NCBI GenBank assembly: GCA_964575025.1
Contig: CAZNPV010000012.1
Location: 1-64,000, forward strand
Length of the DNA stretch: 64,000 nt
Source: JABMQB01 sp964575025
GTDB lineage: Bacteria; Bacteroidota; Bacteroidia; Bacteroidales; Prolixibacteraceae
Direction: 5' to 3'
Positions 16,822-23,938 of this stretch are shown piece after piece. A program made the translations under genes and the position numbers. A model generated the notes under the pieces. It did no database searches, was not told where the DNA came from, and saw only the letters and a list, made by a program, of their open reading frames with translations. Each line of letters opens with the position of its first letter. The first letter of the stretch is position 1.

Positions 16822-17379
16822 TTATTCCTCTTGGATGGGAGTCATCCACTCTTTTTTCAGGAAACTATACACTTCGAGATCCAGGTATCGGTTCCTGTGT
16901 TTTTCACCCTCCCTTTCAATTCCCTCAAAATGAAAATTTAATCTTTTGGGGATTGCTGAACTGGAGGAGTTACCCACAGCCACCTTAATCTGAATTCTGT
17001 TCATGTGAAGGGAGTGAAAAGCAAAATCCATCAGTTTTTGAACAGACCGAACCATGATCCCCTTCCCCTGGAATTTGTCAATCAACCAGTACCCCAGTTC
17101 TGTTTTAGCATTTACGTAGTCGGTATCCTTGTAGCCGATAAGCCCTGCAAACTCGCCTTTGAACCATATCATATACACATCATCCCGTTCATCGGAAGAT
17201 GTTCCCGTAACCGAATGGATAAAGGCCCGGGTATCGGATACATTGCTTGTCTGATCAACAAAGGGAAGCCATTTTCTCAGGAAAGAACGATTCCGGTCGA
17301 TTGCTTTAAAAATCGTATCCGCATAGTGTAATTGAATGGATTCCAGTTGAATGGTGTCGTCTACATGCAGGTATTCCAT
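16822..17379 (-). CDS. GNAT family N-acetyltransferase (RimJ/RimL type)
   Basis: A 185-residue acetyltransferase. The N-terminal part carries the RimJ/RimL pattern IDRNRSFLRKWLPFVDQT with the conserved LxxWLPW-like block. The central part, GYWLIDKFQGKGIMVRSVQKLMDFAF, contains the acetyl-CoA pyrophosphate-binding Q/RxxGxG/A loop (QGKGI). The final strand pattern RIQIKVAVGNSSSSAIPKRLNFHFEG is typical for the subfamily. The substrate is not predictable; family members acetylate ribosomal protein N-termini, amino-glycosides or small amines. It is monocistronic as far as can be seen. Its start is 236 bases from the divergent cyclophilin gene. Confidence 0.9.
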   Translation of the reverse strand: MEYLHVDDTIQLESIQLHYADTIFKAIDRNRSFLRKWLPFVDQTSNVSDTRAFIHSVTGTSSDERDDVYMIWFKGEFAGLIGYKDTDYVNAKTELGYWLIDKFQGKGIMVRSVQKLMDFAFHSLHMNRIQIKVAVGNSSSSAIPKRLNFHFEGIEREGEKHRNRYLDLEVYSFLKKEWMTPIQEE

Positions 17380-17489
17380 GGTTGTGATTTGTTGAGTCGT
17401 TAAATATATATATTTTAAAATTCTATGTTACGAAAAATATTATTCGTTTTGAAAGGCATATAAGGTTTTATAGAATAACCAGAATTCAA

Positions 17490-17497
17490 TATATTTG
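17490..17497 (+). promoter_or_regulatory. -7 promoter box upstream of the cyclophilin gene
   Basis: TATATTTG is an exact match to TAnnTTTG. It lies 118 bases before the ATG at 17615, giving an untranslated leader of about 110 bases that contains the inverted repeat at 17549-17586. Confidence 0.4.
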
Positions 17498-17548
17498 GGC
17501 TTCTGAATAAATTGGATACGAATGAAACGAACCCCGATGGCTCGCGGT

Positions 17549-17586
17549 GAGTTCCTCCCGATCCCGATATTTATCGGGACGGGAAT
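17549..17586. repeat. Intergenic repeat, copy 1, with internal palindrome
   Basis: The element begins GAGTTCCTCCCGA and ends ATCGGGACGGGAAT. The palindrome TCCCGAT-ATTT-ATCGGGA lies inside. The same two ends occur at 34094-34137 around a different centre, so this looks like a dispersed intergenic repeat. Confidence 0.45.
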
Positions 17587-17614
17587 ACCTTAAAAATTAA
17601 ATCCTTTTAATACG

Positions 17615-18427
17615 ATGAAATCATTGCTTTCAGTTTTTTGTTTTGTGGTCCTGACCGTTTCTTTTACAGCTTCCTGCGGACAGGAAAGGACCCGGGTTTT
17701 AATCGCTACTACCTTTGGTGAAATGACGGTTGAGTTGTACAATGAAACGCCTCTCCACCGGGATAATTTCATCCGGTTAGCGAAAGAAGGGTTTTACGAA
17801 GGTCTTCTATTTCACCGGGCAATCAACCATTTTATGATCCAGGGGGGTGATCCGGACTCCCGGGGGGCAGCACACGGTCAAAGACTGGGAAGTGGGGACC
17901 CGGGATACCAGATCCCTGCCGAAATCAATCCGCAATTCTATCATAAGAAAGGAGCGCTGGCAGCTGCGCGGCAGGGCGATCAGCTTAATCCGGAGAAAAA
18001 ATCCAGCGGCTCACAGTTTTATATCATCCATGGGACCGTATATACCCCCGGGCAACTCGATACAATGGAGATGAAAATAAACTCGGCTTTGCTGCAAAAT
18101 AGTACCCGCCTCTATTTAAACCAGGCGCAGGATGAATTGCAAAAATTAAGACAAGCCAATGATGAGCAGGGTTTTATGAAACGGATAGAGAAGTTACAGG
18201 CTGAGGCTGACTCCGCTTTCCAGGCATCCGGGAAGAGGGTCATTCCTGAAAACAGAAGAAAGGATTACACCACCATTGGCGGGTATCCATCCCTGGATGG
18301 GTCCTATACGGTTTTCGGACAGGTTGTGGAAGGGTTCAATGTAATTGATAAAATTGCAGCAGTAAAAACCGACCGCTACGACCGGCCGCTCGAAGATGTG
18401 GTGATGAAAATAACCGTACTGGAATAA
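17615..18427 (+). CDS. Lipoprotein cyclophilin-type peptidyl-prolyl isomerase
   Basis: A 270-residue cis-trans prolyl isomerase of the cyclophilin family. The N-terminal signal ends with a lipobox-like FTASC, so Cys21 should be lipidated and the enzyme anchored in an envelope membrane. Cyclophilin motifs are FGEMTVELYNETPLHRDNFIRL, FHRAINHFMIQGGDP, and, after the insertion, LDGSYTVFGQVVEGFNVIDKI. About 70 residues rich in Gln, Glu and Lys (roughly residues 148-215, probably helical) are inserted between the GSQFYIIHG strand and the LDGSYTVFG strand. Such inserts are seen in exported PPIases of this phylum. The usual role would be folding of periplasmic or outer-membrane proteins. Confidence 0.92.
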   Translation: MKSLLSVFCFVVLTVSFTASCGQERTRVLIATTFGEMTVELYNETPLHRDNFIRLAKEGFYEGLLFHRAINHFMIQGGDPDSRGAAHGQRLGSGDPGYQIPAEINPQFYHKKGALAAARQGDQLNPEKKSSGSQFYIIHGTVYTPGQLDTMEMKINSALLQNSTRLYLNQAQDELQKLRQANDEQGFMKRIEKLQAEADSAFQASGKRVIPENRRKDYTTIGGYPSLDGSYTVFGQVVEGFNVIDKIAAVKTDRYDRPLEDVVMKITVLE

Positions 18428-18458
18428 ACCTATTTCACAATAGACAGATGCCACTCCT

Positions 18459-19094
18459 TCAGGCAATACCCTCTCTGAAGACTTCGTTTATTTCCAACCC
18501 GTTTTTCAGCCAGAAGGTTTTCAATCCTGCCTTTTCTGCTCCTTCAATATTTTCCTGCAGGTCATCCACAAACAGCGTTTCTGCAGGGTTTACACCCGAT
18601 CGTTCGATGACCTTCAGAAAAGAGCTTACCGAGGGCTTGGCATCATGGATCTCGTGCGAATAAAACACACCATCAAAAAGGGATGCAAACGAAAATCCGT
18701 TCTCCGCTGAAAATTCTTTTTCCAGCCTGTCGATATGGATGGAATTGGTATTGCTGAAAAGAAAAATTTTATATTTCCTGCCCAATTTTCTGAGGGTTTC
18801 AATCCGTGAAACCGGAATCCCTTTCAGCATGGCACACCAGGCTTCGTCAATCTGTCTGTCGGGAATTTCCGGATTGGACAGGATCTCCCGTAGTTTTTTA
18901 CGAAATCCGTCCGGTGTTACCTGCCCGGTCTGAAACGGATGAAACAGGGCATGGTACCCCGGGTTCCCCTCCGGTATCCTTTGTTTTAATCCAAGTTTAC
19001 AGAATTCCTTTAGGGATGCATCCATATCGAGATTGAGAATCACACCGCCCAGGTCGAAAATGATGTTTCTTATTCCTTTCAGGTCAACTTTCAT
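18459..19094 (-). CDS. HAD family phosphatase (YihX-like, HAD-IA)
   Basis: A 211-residue haloacid-dehalogenase-fold hydrolase. Motif I is IIFDLGGVILNLD (the DLGGV variant with nucleophile Asp). Motif II is FLFSNTNSIH, the Lys of motif III lies in HDAKPSVSSFLKVIE, and motif IV is ETLFVDDLQENIEGAEKAG. A helical cap follows motif I. The closest type is YihX/epoxide-hydrolase-N-like HAD, often active on sugar phosphates. Its start codon is only 41 bases from the divergent mtnA start, so the two promoters must overlap and may be regulated together. A role in methionine salvage is possible by position but is not shown by sequence. Confidence 0.9.
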   Translation of the reverse strand: MKVDLKGIRNIIFDLGGVILNLDMDASLKEFCKLGLKQRIPEGNPGYHALFHPFQTGQVTPDGFRKKLREILSNPEIPDRQIDEAWCAMLKGIPVSRIETLRKLGRKYKIFLFSNTNSIHIDRLEKEFSAENGFSFASLFDGVFYSHEIHDAKPSVSSFLKVIERSGVNPAETLFVDDLQENIEGAEKAGLKTFWLKNGLEINEVFREGIA

Positions 19095-19135
19095 TTTATT
19101 ACTTTTAAACGCGTAAGATATTCAATTATTCCGGA

Positions 19136-20233
19136 ATGAAAATAAACGGGCAGCCTTTTCACACCATCTGGGTAAAAAAAGAGGACCCTTCGGTGGTGCA
19201 GGTCATCGACCAAAGAGTTCTTCCTTTTGATTTTCAGATATTTGATGTCAGAACCCGGGAAGATGCTTTCTTTGCCATACGTTCAATGGTGGTTCGTGGG
19301 GCTCCATTGATCGGAGTAACGGCAGCCTACGGAATGTATCTTTCATTGCTGCAATATAAAGGCCACAAGCAGTTGTTGTATGCAAAAGAGACGGCCGAAT
19401 ATCTGAAGACCTCCCGTCCCACTGCCGTAAACCTTGCTTTTGCAGTGGATGGATTTGTGAAAGCAATAGAAGGAAAAAACCAAAAGGAAGCATTGGCAGC
19501 CGGATTGGAATTTGCTGACAAATTAAAACGTACAGAAATTGATTTCAGCAGCCGGATCGGAGATTTCGGATTTCCCCTGATCCGCGATATTTATGCGCAT
19601 AAAAAATCAACCGTACATATTTTAACCCACTGCAATGCTGGGTGGCTGGCCTGTGTTGACTGGGGCACAGCTACCGCTCCTATTTACAAAGCCCATCGTA
19701 CCGGCATTCCGGTTCATGTATGGGTAGATGAAACCCGGCCCCGGAATCAGGGAGCCCGCCTCACGGCGTTTGAATTGGGCGAAGAAGGGATCCCTCACAC
19801 GGTTATCACGGACAATACAGGAGGCCACCTGATGCAGCACGGAAGGGTCGACCTGGTGCTTGTGGGCAGCGACCGGACCACCGTGACCGGTGATGTGGCC
19901 AATAAAACAGGAACCTACCTGAAGGCACTCGCGGCTCACGACAATCACATTCCTTTTTATGCAGCCCTGCCATCCTCATCCATCGACTGGCATATGGAAG
20001 ACGGCGTGAAAGAGATTCCTGTTGAAGAACGGGATCCCAGGGAAGTATCCCATATCGAAGGTTGGGATCAAAGCCGGATCGTTGAAATCCGCCTGATACC
20101 CGCTAAAAGCAAAGCTGCCAATTATGCCTTTGATGTCACACCGGCTCGTTTTGTTACCGGGCTGATCACAGAAAGAGGCCTCTGCAAAGCAAACAAAAAC
20201 AGCATACTCACCTTATTCCCTGAAAACAAATGA
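19136..20233 (+). CDS. mtnA: S-methyl-5-thioribose-1-phosphate isomerase
   Basis: A 365-residue member of the eIF2B-related MtnA family, which converts methylthioribose-1-phosphate to methylthioribulose-1-phosphate in methionine salvage. Diagnostic stretches are RGAPLIGVTAAYGM (residues ~45-58), LTHCNAGWLA with the catalytic Cys, HVWVDETRPRNQGARLTA, and LVGSDRTTVTGDVANKTGTY with the catalytic Asp. The usual motif is GADRI; here the segment reads GSDRTT, a modest deviation that may mark a variant. The final TGA overlaps the ATG of mtnP (ATGA). The length is normal. Confidence 0.92.
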   Translation: MKINGQPFHTIWVKKEDPSVVQVIDQRVLPFDFQIFDVRTREDAFFAIRSMVVRGAPLIGVTAAYGMYLSLLQYKGHKQLLYAKETAEYLKTSRPTAVNLAFAVDGFVKAIEGKNQKEALAAGLEFADKLKRTEIDFSSRIGDFGFPLIRDIYAHKKSTVHILTHCNAGWLACVDWGTATAPIYKAHRTGIPVHVWVDETRPRNQGARLTAFELGEEGIPHTVITDNTGGHLMQHGRVDLVLVGSDRTTVTGDVANKTGTYLKALAAHDNHIPFYAALPSSSIDWHMEDGVKEIPVEERDPREVSHIEGWDQSRIVEIRLIPAKSKAANYAFDVTPARFVTGLITERGLCKANKNSILTLFPENK

Positions 20234-20985
20234 AACCCATTAAATTTGCAATCATAGGCGGTTCGGGGCTTGAAGATCCGGAGATCCTGAAAGATCCCGG
20301 ATCCGCTTCGGTCGACACTCCCTATGGAAAACCCTCCTCCGATTTTACAACCGGCTCAATAAACGGCGTGGAGGTTGTCATTCTCTCCCGTCATGGCAGG
20401 GAGCACACCATCCCTCCGACCCAGGTGAACAACCGGGCCAACATCCGGGCGATTCAGGAACTGGGGTGTACCCACATCCTGGCCACCACAGCCTGCGGAA
20501 GCCTGCGTGAAGAAATTGGTCGCGGGGATCTGATCTTCCCGGACCAGTTTATTGATTTTACACGCCGCCGTGATGTTACCTTTTTTGAAACCTTTCATCC
20601 CACCCAGATGAAACATACCCCCATGGCGGATCCGTTTTCTGACGAACTCCGCAGTCAGCTGATCGCCACAGCCAGGAAACTGGGATTAAAATACCACCCG
20701 CGGGGAACCATTGTTACGGTCGAAGGCCCCCGCTTTTCATCCCGTGCCGAATCTTTTATGTTCCGATCCTGGGGGGCTGATGCGGTCAATATGTCAACAG
20801 CTCCGGAATGCATTCTGGCCAATGAACTGGGAATCCCCTATGCCGCAGTAGCCTTAAGTACCGATTACGACTGCTGGAAAACCGATGAAGCCCCGGTTAC
20901 ATGGGAAGAAGTACTGAACGTATTTAACCGGAATATAAAAAACGTGGTACAACTGATCCGGGAGGTAATAGCGGCTAACCTGTAA
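20230..20985 (+). CDS. mtnP: S-methyl-5'-thioadenosine phosphorylase
   Basis: A 251-residue PNP/MTAP phosphorylase that splits methylthioadenosine into adenine and methylthioribose-1-phosphate, which the preceding MtnA then isomerises. Family motifs are IGGSGLEDPEI at the N-terminus, SRHGREHTIPPTQVNNRANIRAI (phosphate and ribose site), TTACGSLREEIGRGDL, and VTVEGPRFSSRAES. The base-site segment NMSTAPECILANELGIPYAAVALSTDYDCW contains the Ser/Thr and Asp pattern of MTAP rather than inosine-specific enzymes. The four-base overlap with mtnA indicates a tight two-gene operon. No further salvage genes (mtnB, C, D) are adjacent. A strong inverted repeat (21025-21062) lies 40 bases downstream. Confidence 0.92.
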   Translation: MKPIKFAIIGGSGLEDPEILKDPGSASVDTPYGKPSSDFTTGSINGVEVVILSRHGREHTIPPTQVNNRANIRAIQELGCTHILATTACGSLREEIGRGDLIFPDQFIDFTRRRDVTFFETFHPTQMKHTPMADPFSDELRSQLIATARKLGLKYHPRGTIVTVEGPRFSSRAESFMFRSWGADAVNMSTAPECILANELGIPYAAVALSTDYDCWKTDEAPVTWEEVLNVFNRNIKNVVQLIREVIAANL

Positions 20986-21024
20986 TCCCCTTTCACACCT
21001 CATTTCAACCCCTGAAAATTCCTT

Positions 21025-21062
21025 GCAGAATGAAATCCCCCGGTTTCCCGGCGGGATTCTGC
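21025..21062. repeat. Strong GC-rich inverted repeat downstream of mtnP
   Basis: GCAGAAT (21025-21031) pairs with ATTCTGC (21056-21062), and CCC, CCGG and their complements pair inside. No T tract follows on the plus strand, so it is either a 3' processing/stabilising hairpin of mtnP mRNA or an intergenic repeat. Confidence 0.45.
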
Positions 21063-21192
21063 TAAAAATGCCCGTGCTAATACTCTTTTGGCACAGGTTT
21101 TGCTTAGCTATACGTACTGTTTCGAAGCCATGAAACATTTTATACACTCCATTAACACACCATACATTCAGCCCTATGGCGAACCAGGTACG

Positions 21193-21220
21193 ACGGTGTT
21201 TTTTTCTGACACCGTTTTTT
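21193..21220 (+). terminator. Intrinsic terminator upstream of the umuD operon
   Basis: ACGGTGT (21193-21199) pairs with ACACCGT (21209-21215), and six T follow (21215-21220). It would end transcripts coming from mtnA-mtnP about 235 bases after the mtnP stop, insulating the DNA-damage operon. Confidence 0.7.
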
Positions 21221-21247
21221 GTTTTCCGAATTTATTCTTATATTATA

Positions 21248-21273
21248 GTCAGGATTCTGACGATATATTCGTC
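21248..21273 (+). promoter_or_regulatory. Two overlapping palindromes at the umuD promoter (candidate operator)
   Basis: GTCAG-GATT-CTGAC (21248-21261) and GACGA-TATAT-TCGTC (21259-21273) share the bases GAC. The second contains TATATTCG (21264-21271), one mismatch from the -7 consensus TAnnTTTG, 20 bases before the ATG at 21291. An operator overlapping the promoter is the expected layout for damage-inducible repression. The repressor is not identified. Confidence 0.45.
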
Positions 21274-21290
21274 ACAACAACATAACAACT

Positions 21291-21740
21291 ATGAGAATGA
21301 ATTCCATTCCGGACATAGAGGATATGACGGTTGAAGCAAGCCCCGTATCCGAAGAAAGCCTTCCCTTTCCGGGAACAGGTATTCAGGCCGGATTTCCGTC
21401 ACCGGCAGAGGATTATCTGGAAATGCGTCTTGACCTGAACAAAAAGCTGATTGCACATCCTTCTCAAACATTTTTTTTGCGGGTTAACGGAGAATCGATG
21501 AACGGCGACGGCATTTCAGACGGAGACCTTTTGGTTGTTGACCGTTCGCTGTCGCCAACCGATCATTCCATTCTGGTCTGCTTCATGGATGGGGAATTCA
21601 CATTAAAAAGAGCCTGTTTCAAAAAAGACGGCTGTTTTCTGGTTTCGTCCAACCCTGATTTTAAGCCTGTTAAGATTAATTCCGGGAGTGATTTCAGGGT
21701 CTGGGGTGTGGTCACGTATTCGATAAAAAAACATCGCTAA
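21291..21740 (+). CDS. umuD: UmuD-like translesion-synthesis accessory protein (peptidase S24)
   Basis: A 149-residue LexA/UmuD-type self-cleaving protein. The Ala-Gly cleavage site is at residues 33-34 (IQAGFPSPA). The catalytic serine is Ser69 in NGESMNGDG, and the lysine is Lys106 in FTLKRAC. There is no N-terminal helix-turn-helix, which makes it UmuD rather than LexA. After RecA-stimulated cleavage, UmuD' would join UmuC as DNA polymerase V. The gene starts an operon: umuC follows after 10 bases and an SRAP gene 4 bases after that. The upstream palindromes suggest control by a repressor. Confidence 0.92.
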   Translation: MRMNSIPDIEDMTVEASPVSEESLPFPGTGIQAGFPSPAEDYLEMRLDLNKKLIAHPSQTFFLRVNGESMNGDGISDGDLLVVDRSLSPTDHSILVCFMDGEFTLKRACFKKDGCFLVSSNPDFKPVKINSGSDFRVWGVVTYSIKKHR

Positions 21741-21750
21741 CCGGAAAAAT

Positions 21751-23001
21751 ATGTTTGCCTTGGCCGACTGCAATAATTTCTATGTTTCGTGTGAGCGGGT
21801 TTTCCGTCCGGACCTGAACCATACCCCGGTGGTTATCTTATCGAACAATGACGGCTGTATCATAGCCCGTTCTGAGGAGGCCAAGGCCCTGGGCCTGAAA
21901 ATGGGAGAGCCGGTATTCAGGCGGAAACAGCTGATCAGGAAACATCAGGTTCAGGTTTTTTCGTCCAACTATCCGCTCTATGGCGATCTTTCACAACGGG
22001 TCATGGACACGCTGCGGCAGGAAGTTCCCCATGTGGAGGTATACAGCATTGACGAGGCATTCCTGGAGCTGACCAACTTTCCGGGCGACCTGAACAAATG
22101 GGCAGAGAAGCTCATAAGAAAAGTCTGGCGCAACACGGGCATTCCGGTTTCAGTAGGAATCGGCCCTACCAAAACCCTGGCTAAGATTGCCAGCAAAGCA
22201 GCCAAACAGGGAACGGGCTCTTTTGTGATCTGCAACAACCGGCACCGCGATTGCCTGATCCGGAATACAGCCATTGAAAAGGTATGGGGCATTGGCAGAC
22301 AATACCACAAACTTCTTTCGACCCACCACATCCATACCGCTTTCGATTTTACCCGGGTTGATGACCTCTGGCTGCGGCAAAAAATGAAGGTCATGGGTCT
22401 GCGCATTAAAAAAGAGTTGCTTGGCGAATCCTGTATCCCGCTGGAAAGAATGGCTTCCCAAAAAAAAGCCATTGCTACAACCCGTGCTTTCGGAAAGAAA
22501 ACCAATGAGTTACGCCTGCTCCGGGAAGCCGTTGCCACGTATGCCGCACGCTGCGCTGAGAAACTCCGGAAACAGAGGTCAACAGCAAGCCTCCTCACGG
22601 TTTTTATACACACCGACCCCTTCAATCCCAACGAACCACCGTATAATCAAAGCAAATCATTACCTTTACCCATAGCTACCAACAGTACGAAGGAACTGAT
22701 TCATTATGCCCTGATGCTGCTGGACATAATTTTCAAAGCCGGTTACCTGTACAAAAAAGCCGGCGTGATAGTCGACGGGCTGGAGCCGGAGCAACACCGC
22801 CAGCTGGGACTGTATGATACCACTGACCGGGAAAAAGAGGGAGCCCTTACCCGCACAATCGATGAACTAAACCACCGGATGGGACGCGACAGGATCCGGA
22901 TCGCCATACAAGGAAACGGAAAAGAATGGAAACTAAGGCAGGAAAACCTGTCGCAACGATATACAACCAACTGGGACGAAATCCCGGTCGTAAACGTGTA
23001 A
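21751..23001 (+). CDS. umuC: Y-family DNA polymerase V catalytic subunit
   Basis: A 416-residue Y-family polymerase. The metal-binding motifs are FALADCNNFYVSCERVF (first Asp) and YSIDEAFLEL (Asp-Glu) around residue 100. IPVSVGIGPTKTLAKIASKAAKQ is the thumb/palm signature, followed by the helix-hairpin-helix and the little-finger domain. NNDGCIIARSEEAKALGLKMG gives the typical fingers segment with aromatic-poor steric gate region. The C-terminal DUF4113-like segment (DRIRIAIQGNGKEWKLRQENLSQRYTTNWDEI) marks UmuC rather than DinB. It bypasses DNA lesions with UmuD'. Cotranscribed with umuD upstream and the SRAP gene downstream. Confidence 0.96.
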   Translation: MFALADCNNFYVSCERVFRPDLNHTPVVILSNNDGCIIARSEEAKALGLKMGEPVFRRKQLIRKHQVQVFSSNYPLYGDLSQRVMDTLRQEVPHVEVYSIDEAFLELTNFPGDLNKWAEKLIRKVWRNTGIPVSVGIGPTKTLAKIASKAAKQGTGSFVICNNRHRDCLIRNTAIEKVWGIGRQYHKLLSTHHIHTAFDFTRVDDLWLRQKMKVMGLRIKKELLGESCIPLERMASQKKAIATTRAFGKKTNELRLLREAVATYAARCAEKLRKQRSTASLLTVFIHTDPFNPNEPPYNQSKSLPLPIATNSTKELIHYALMLLDIIFKAGYLYKKAGVIVDGLEPEQHRQLGLYDTTDREKEGALTRTIDELNHRMGRDRIRIAIQGNGKEWKLRQENLSQRYTTNWDEIPVVNV

Positions 23002-23005
23002 GGAT

Positions 23006-23800
23006 ATGTGTTTTTACTATGCTGTCGTCAAGGTGAACGCCGACCGGCTCATTGACAATCAACTGATCCGTGAGGAACAGCTGAAAATGTTTCCGGACCA
23101 ATACTTTGTCAACGGTTTTGAATTCCCTCTCATACCTGTTATTTCGGACACTGTACCCGGAAAGATTCAACGATTCCGTTGGGGAATGGTACCTGCCACC
23201 ACCCATTCGGAAGACCAGGCCCGTGAATTCCTGAAGAAATACAATACCCTAAATGCCCGGACCGAATCCATCTTTGAAAGCCGGATCTATGGCCCGTCAA
23301 TACGTGAAAAAAGATGCCTGGTTCTCTGCAGCGGCTTTTTTGAATGGCGGCACAGGGAACCAGGGAAAAAGGGAACCCCCAAATACCCGTTTTACGTAAC
23401 CCTGAAAGATGACAGTATGTTTGTGTTTGCTGGGGTATGGAATGCATTCACCGACCGGGAAACGGGTGAAATCATACAAACCTATTCGATTCTTACCACT
23501 CCTGCCAACAGCAGGATGGCCTTGATTCATAATTCCAAAAAACGAATGCCGCTGATCATCCCTCCTGAAAAAGCTATGGAGTGGCTGTCATCCGGACTTA
23601 ATGAACAAAGAATACGGGATTTTTTTAACCCCTTTGACCCTTCCCGGATGAAGGCACGACCCATCGCACGGATCAATCCGTATCTTACAGAATCAAACAA
23701 TAATCCGGAAGTGGTGGCCTATTATGAATACCAGGAATTGAGTGAATTGATACAAGCGCATCCCGACTTTTTTGAACCGGGAGCAAACCTGGACCTGTGA
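23006..23800 (+). CDS. SRAP/YedK (HMCES) family protein, abasic-site sensor
   Basis: A 264-residue SOS-response-associated peptidase-family protein. After removal of Met1, Cys2 (MCFYYAV) becomes the N-terminal nucleophile that forms a thiazolidine crosslink with abasic sites in single-stranded DNA. Other active-site parts are visible: Asn in LNARTESIFES, Glu in CSGFFEWRH, and His in ALIHNSKKRMPLII. The start 4 bases after umuC places it in the same operon, so abasic-site shielding and translesion synthesis are expressed together. Association of SRAP genes with SOS-type operons is established from comparative genomics. The C-terminus is slightly longer than E. coli YedK (222 residues). Confidence 0.93.
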   Translation: MCFYYAVVKVNADRLIDNQLIREEQLKMFPDQYFVNGFEFPLIPVISDTVPGKIQRFRWGMVPATTHSEDQAREFLKKYNTLNARTESIFESRIYGPSIREKRCLVLCSGFFEWRHREPGKKGTPKYPFYVTLKDDSMFVFAGVWNAFTDRETGEIIQTYSILTTPANSRMALIHNSKKRMPLIIPPEKAMEWLSSGLNEQRIRDFFNPFDPSRMKARPIARINPYLTESNNNPEVVAYYEYQELSELIQAHPDFFEPGANLDL

Positions 23801-23886
23801 AATAAATTTTAGAAAAACCTATCGCAACAATTTATTAAATCCCGGATCATCCCTTGCAGAATTTTTTATTTTGAACCAAAAAAGGA

Positions 23887-23894
23887 TATTTTTG
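23887..23894 (+). promoter_or_regulatory. -7 promoter box of gpmI
   Basis: TATTTTTG is an exact TAnnTTTG match, 45 bases before the ATG at 23939. TTTTG about 15-19 bases further upstream could act as the -33 element. Confidence 0.5.
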
Positions 23895-23938
23895 TCTTAT
23901 CAAACAGAAATGATTCATTGCAACAGAAATTCAGGAAT

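Noticed and set aside
21978..22631. Minus-strand open frame of 217 codons inside umuC
   Set aside because: Antisense to conserved polymerase motifs; Arg/Ser-rich shadow composition.
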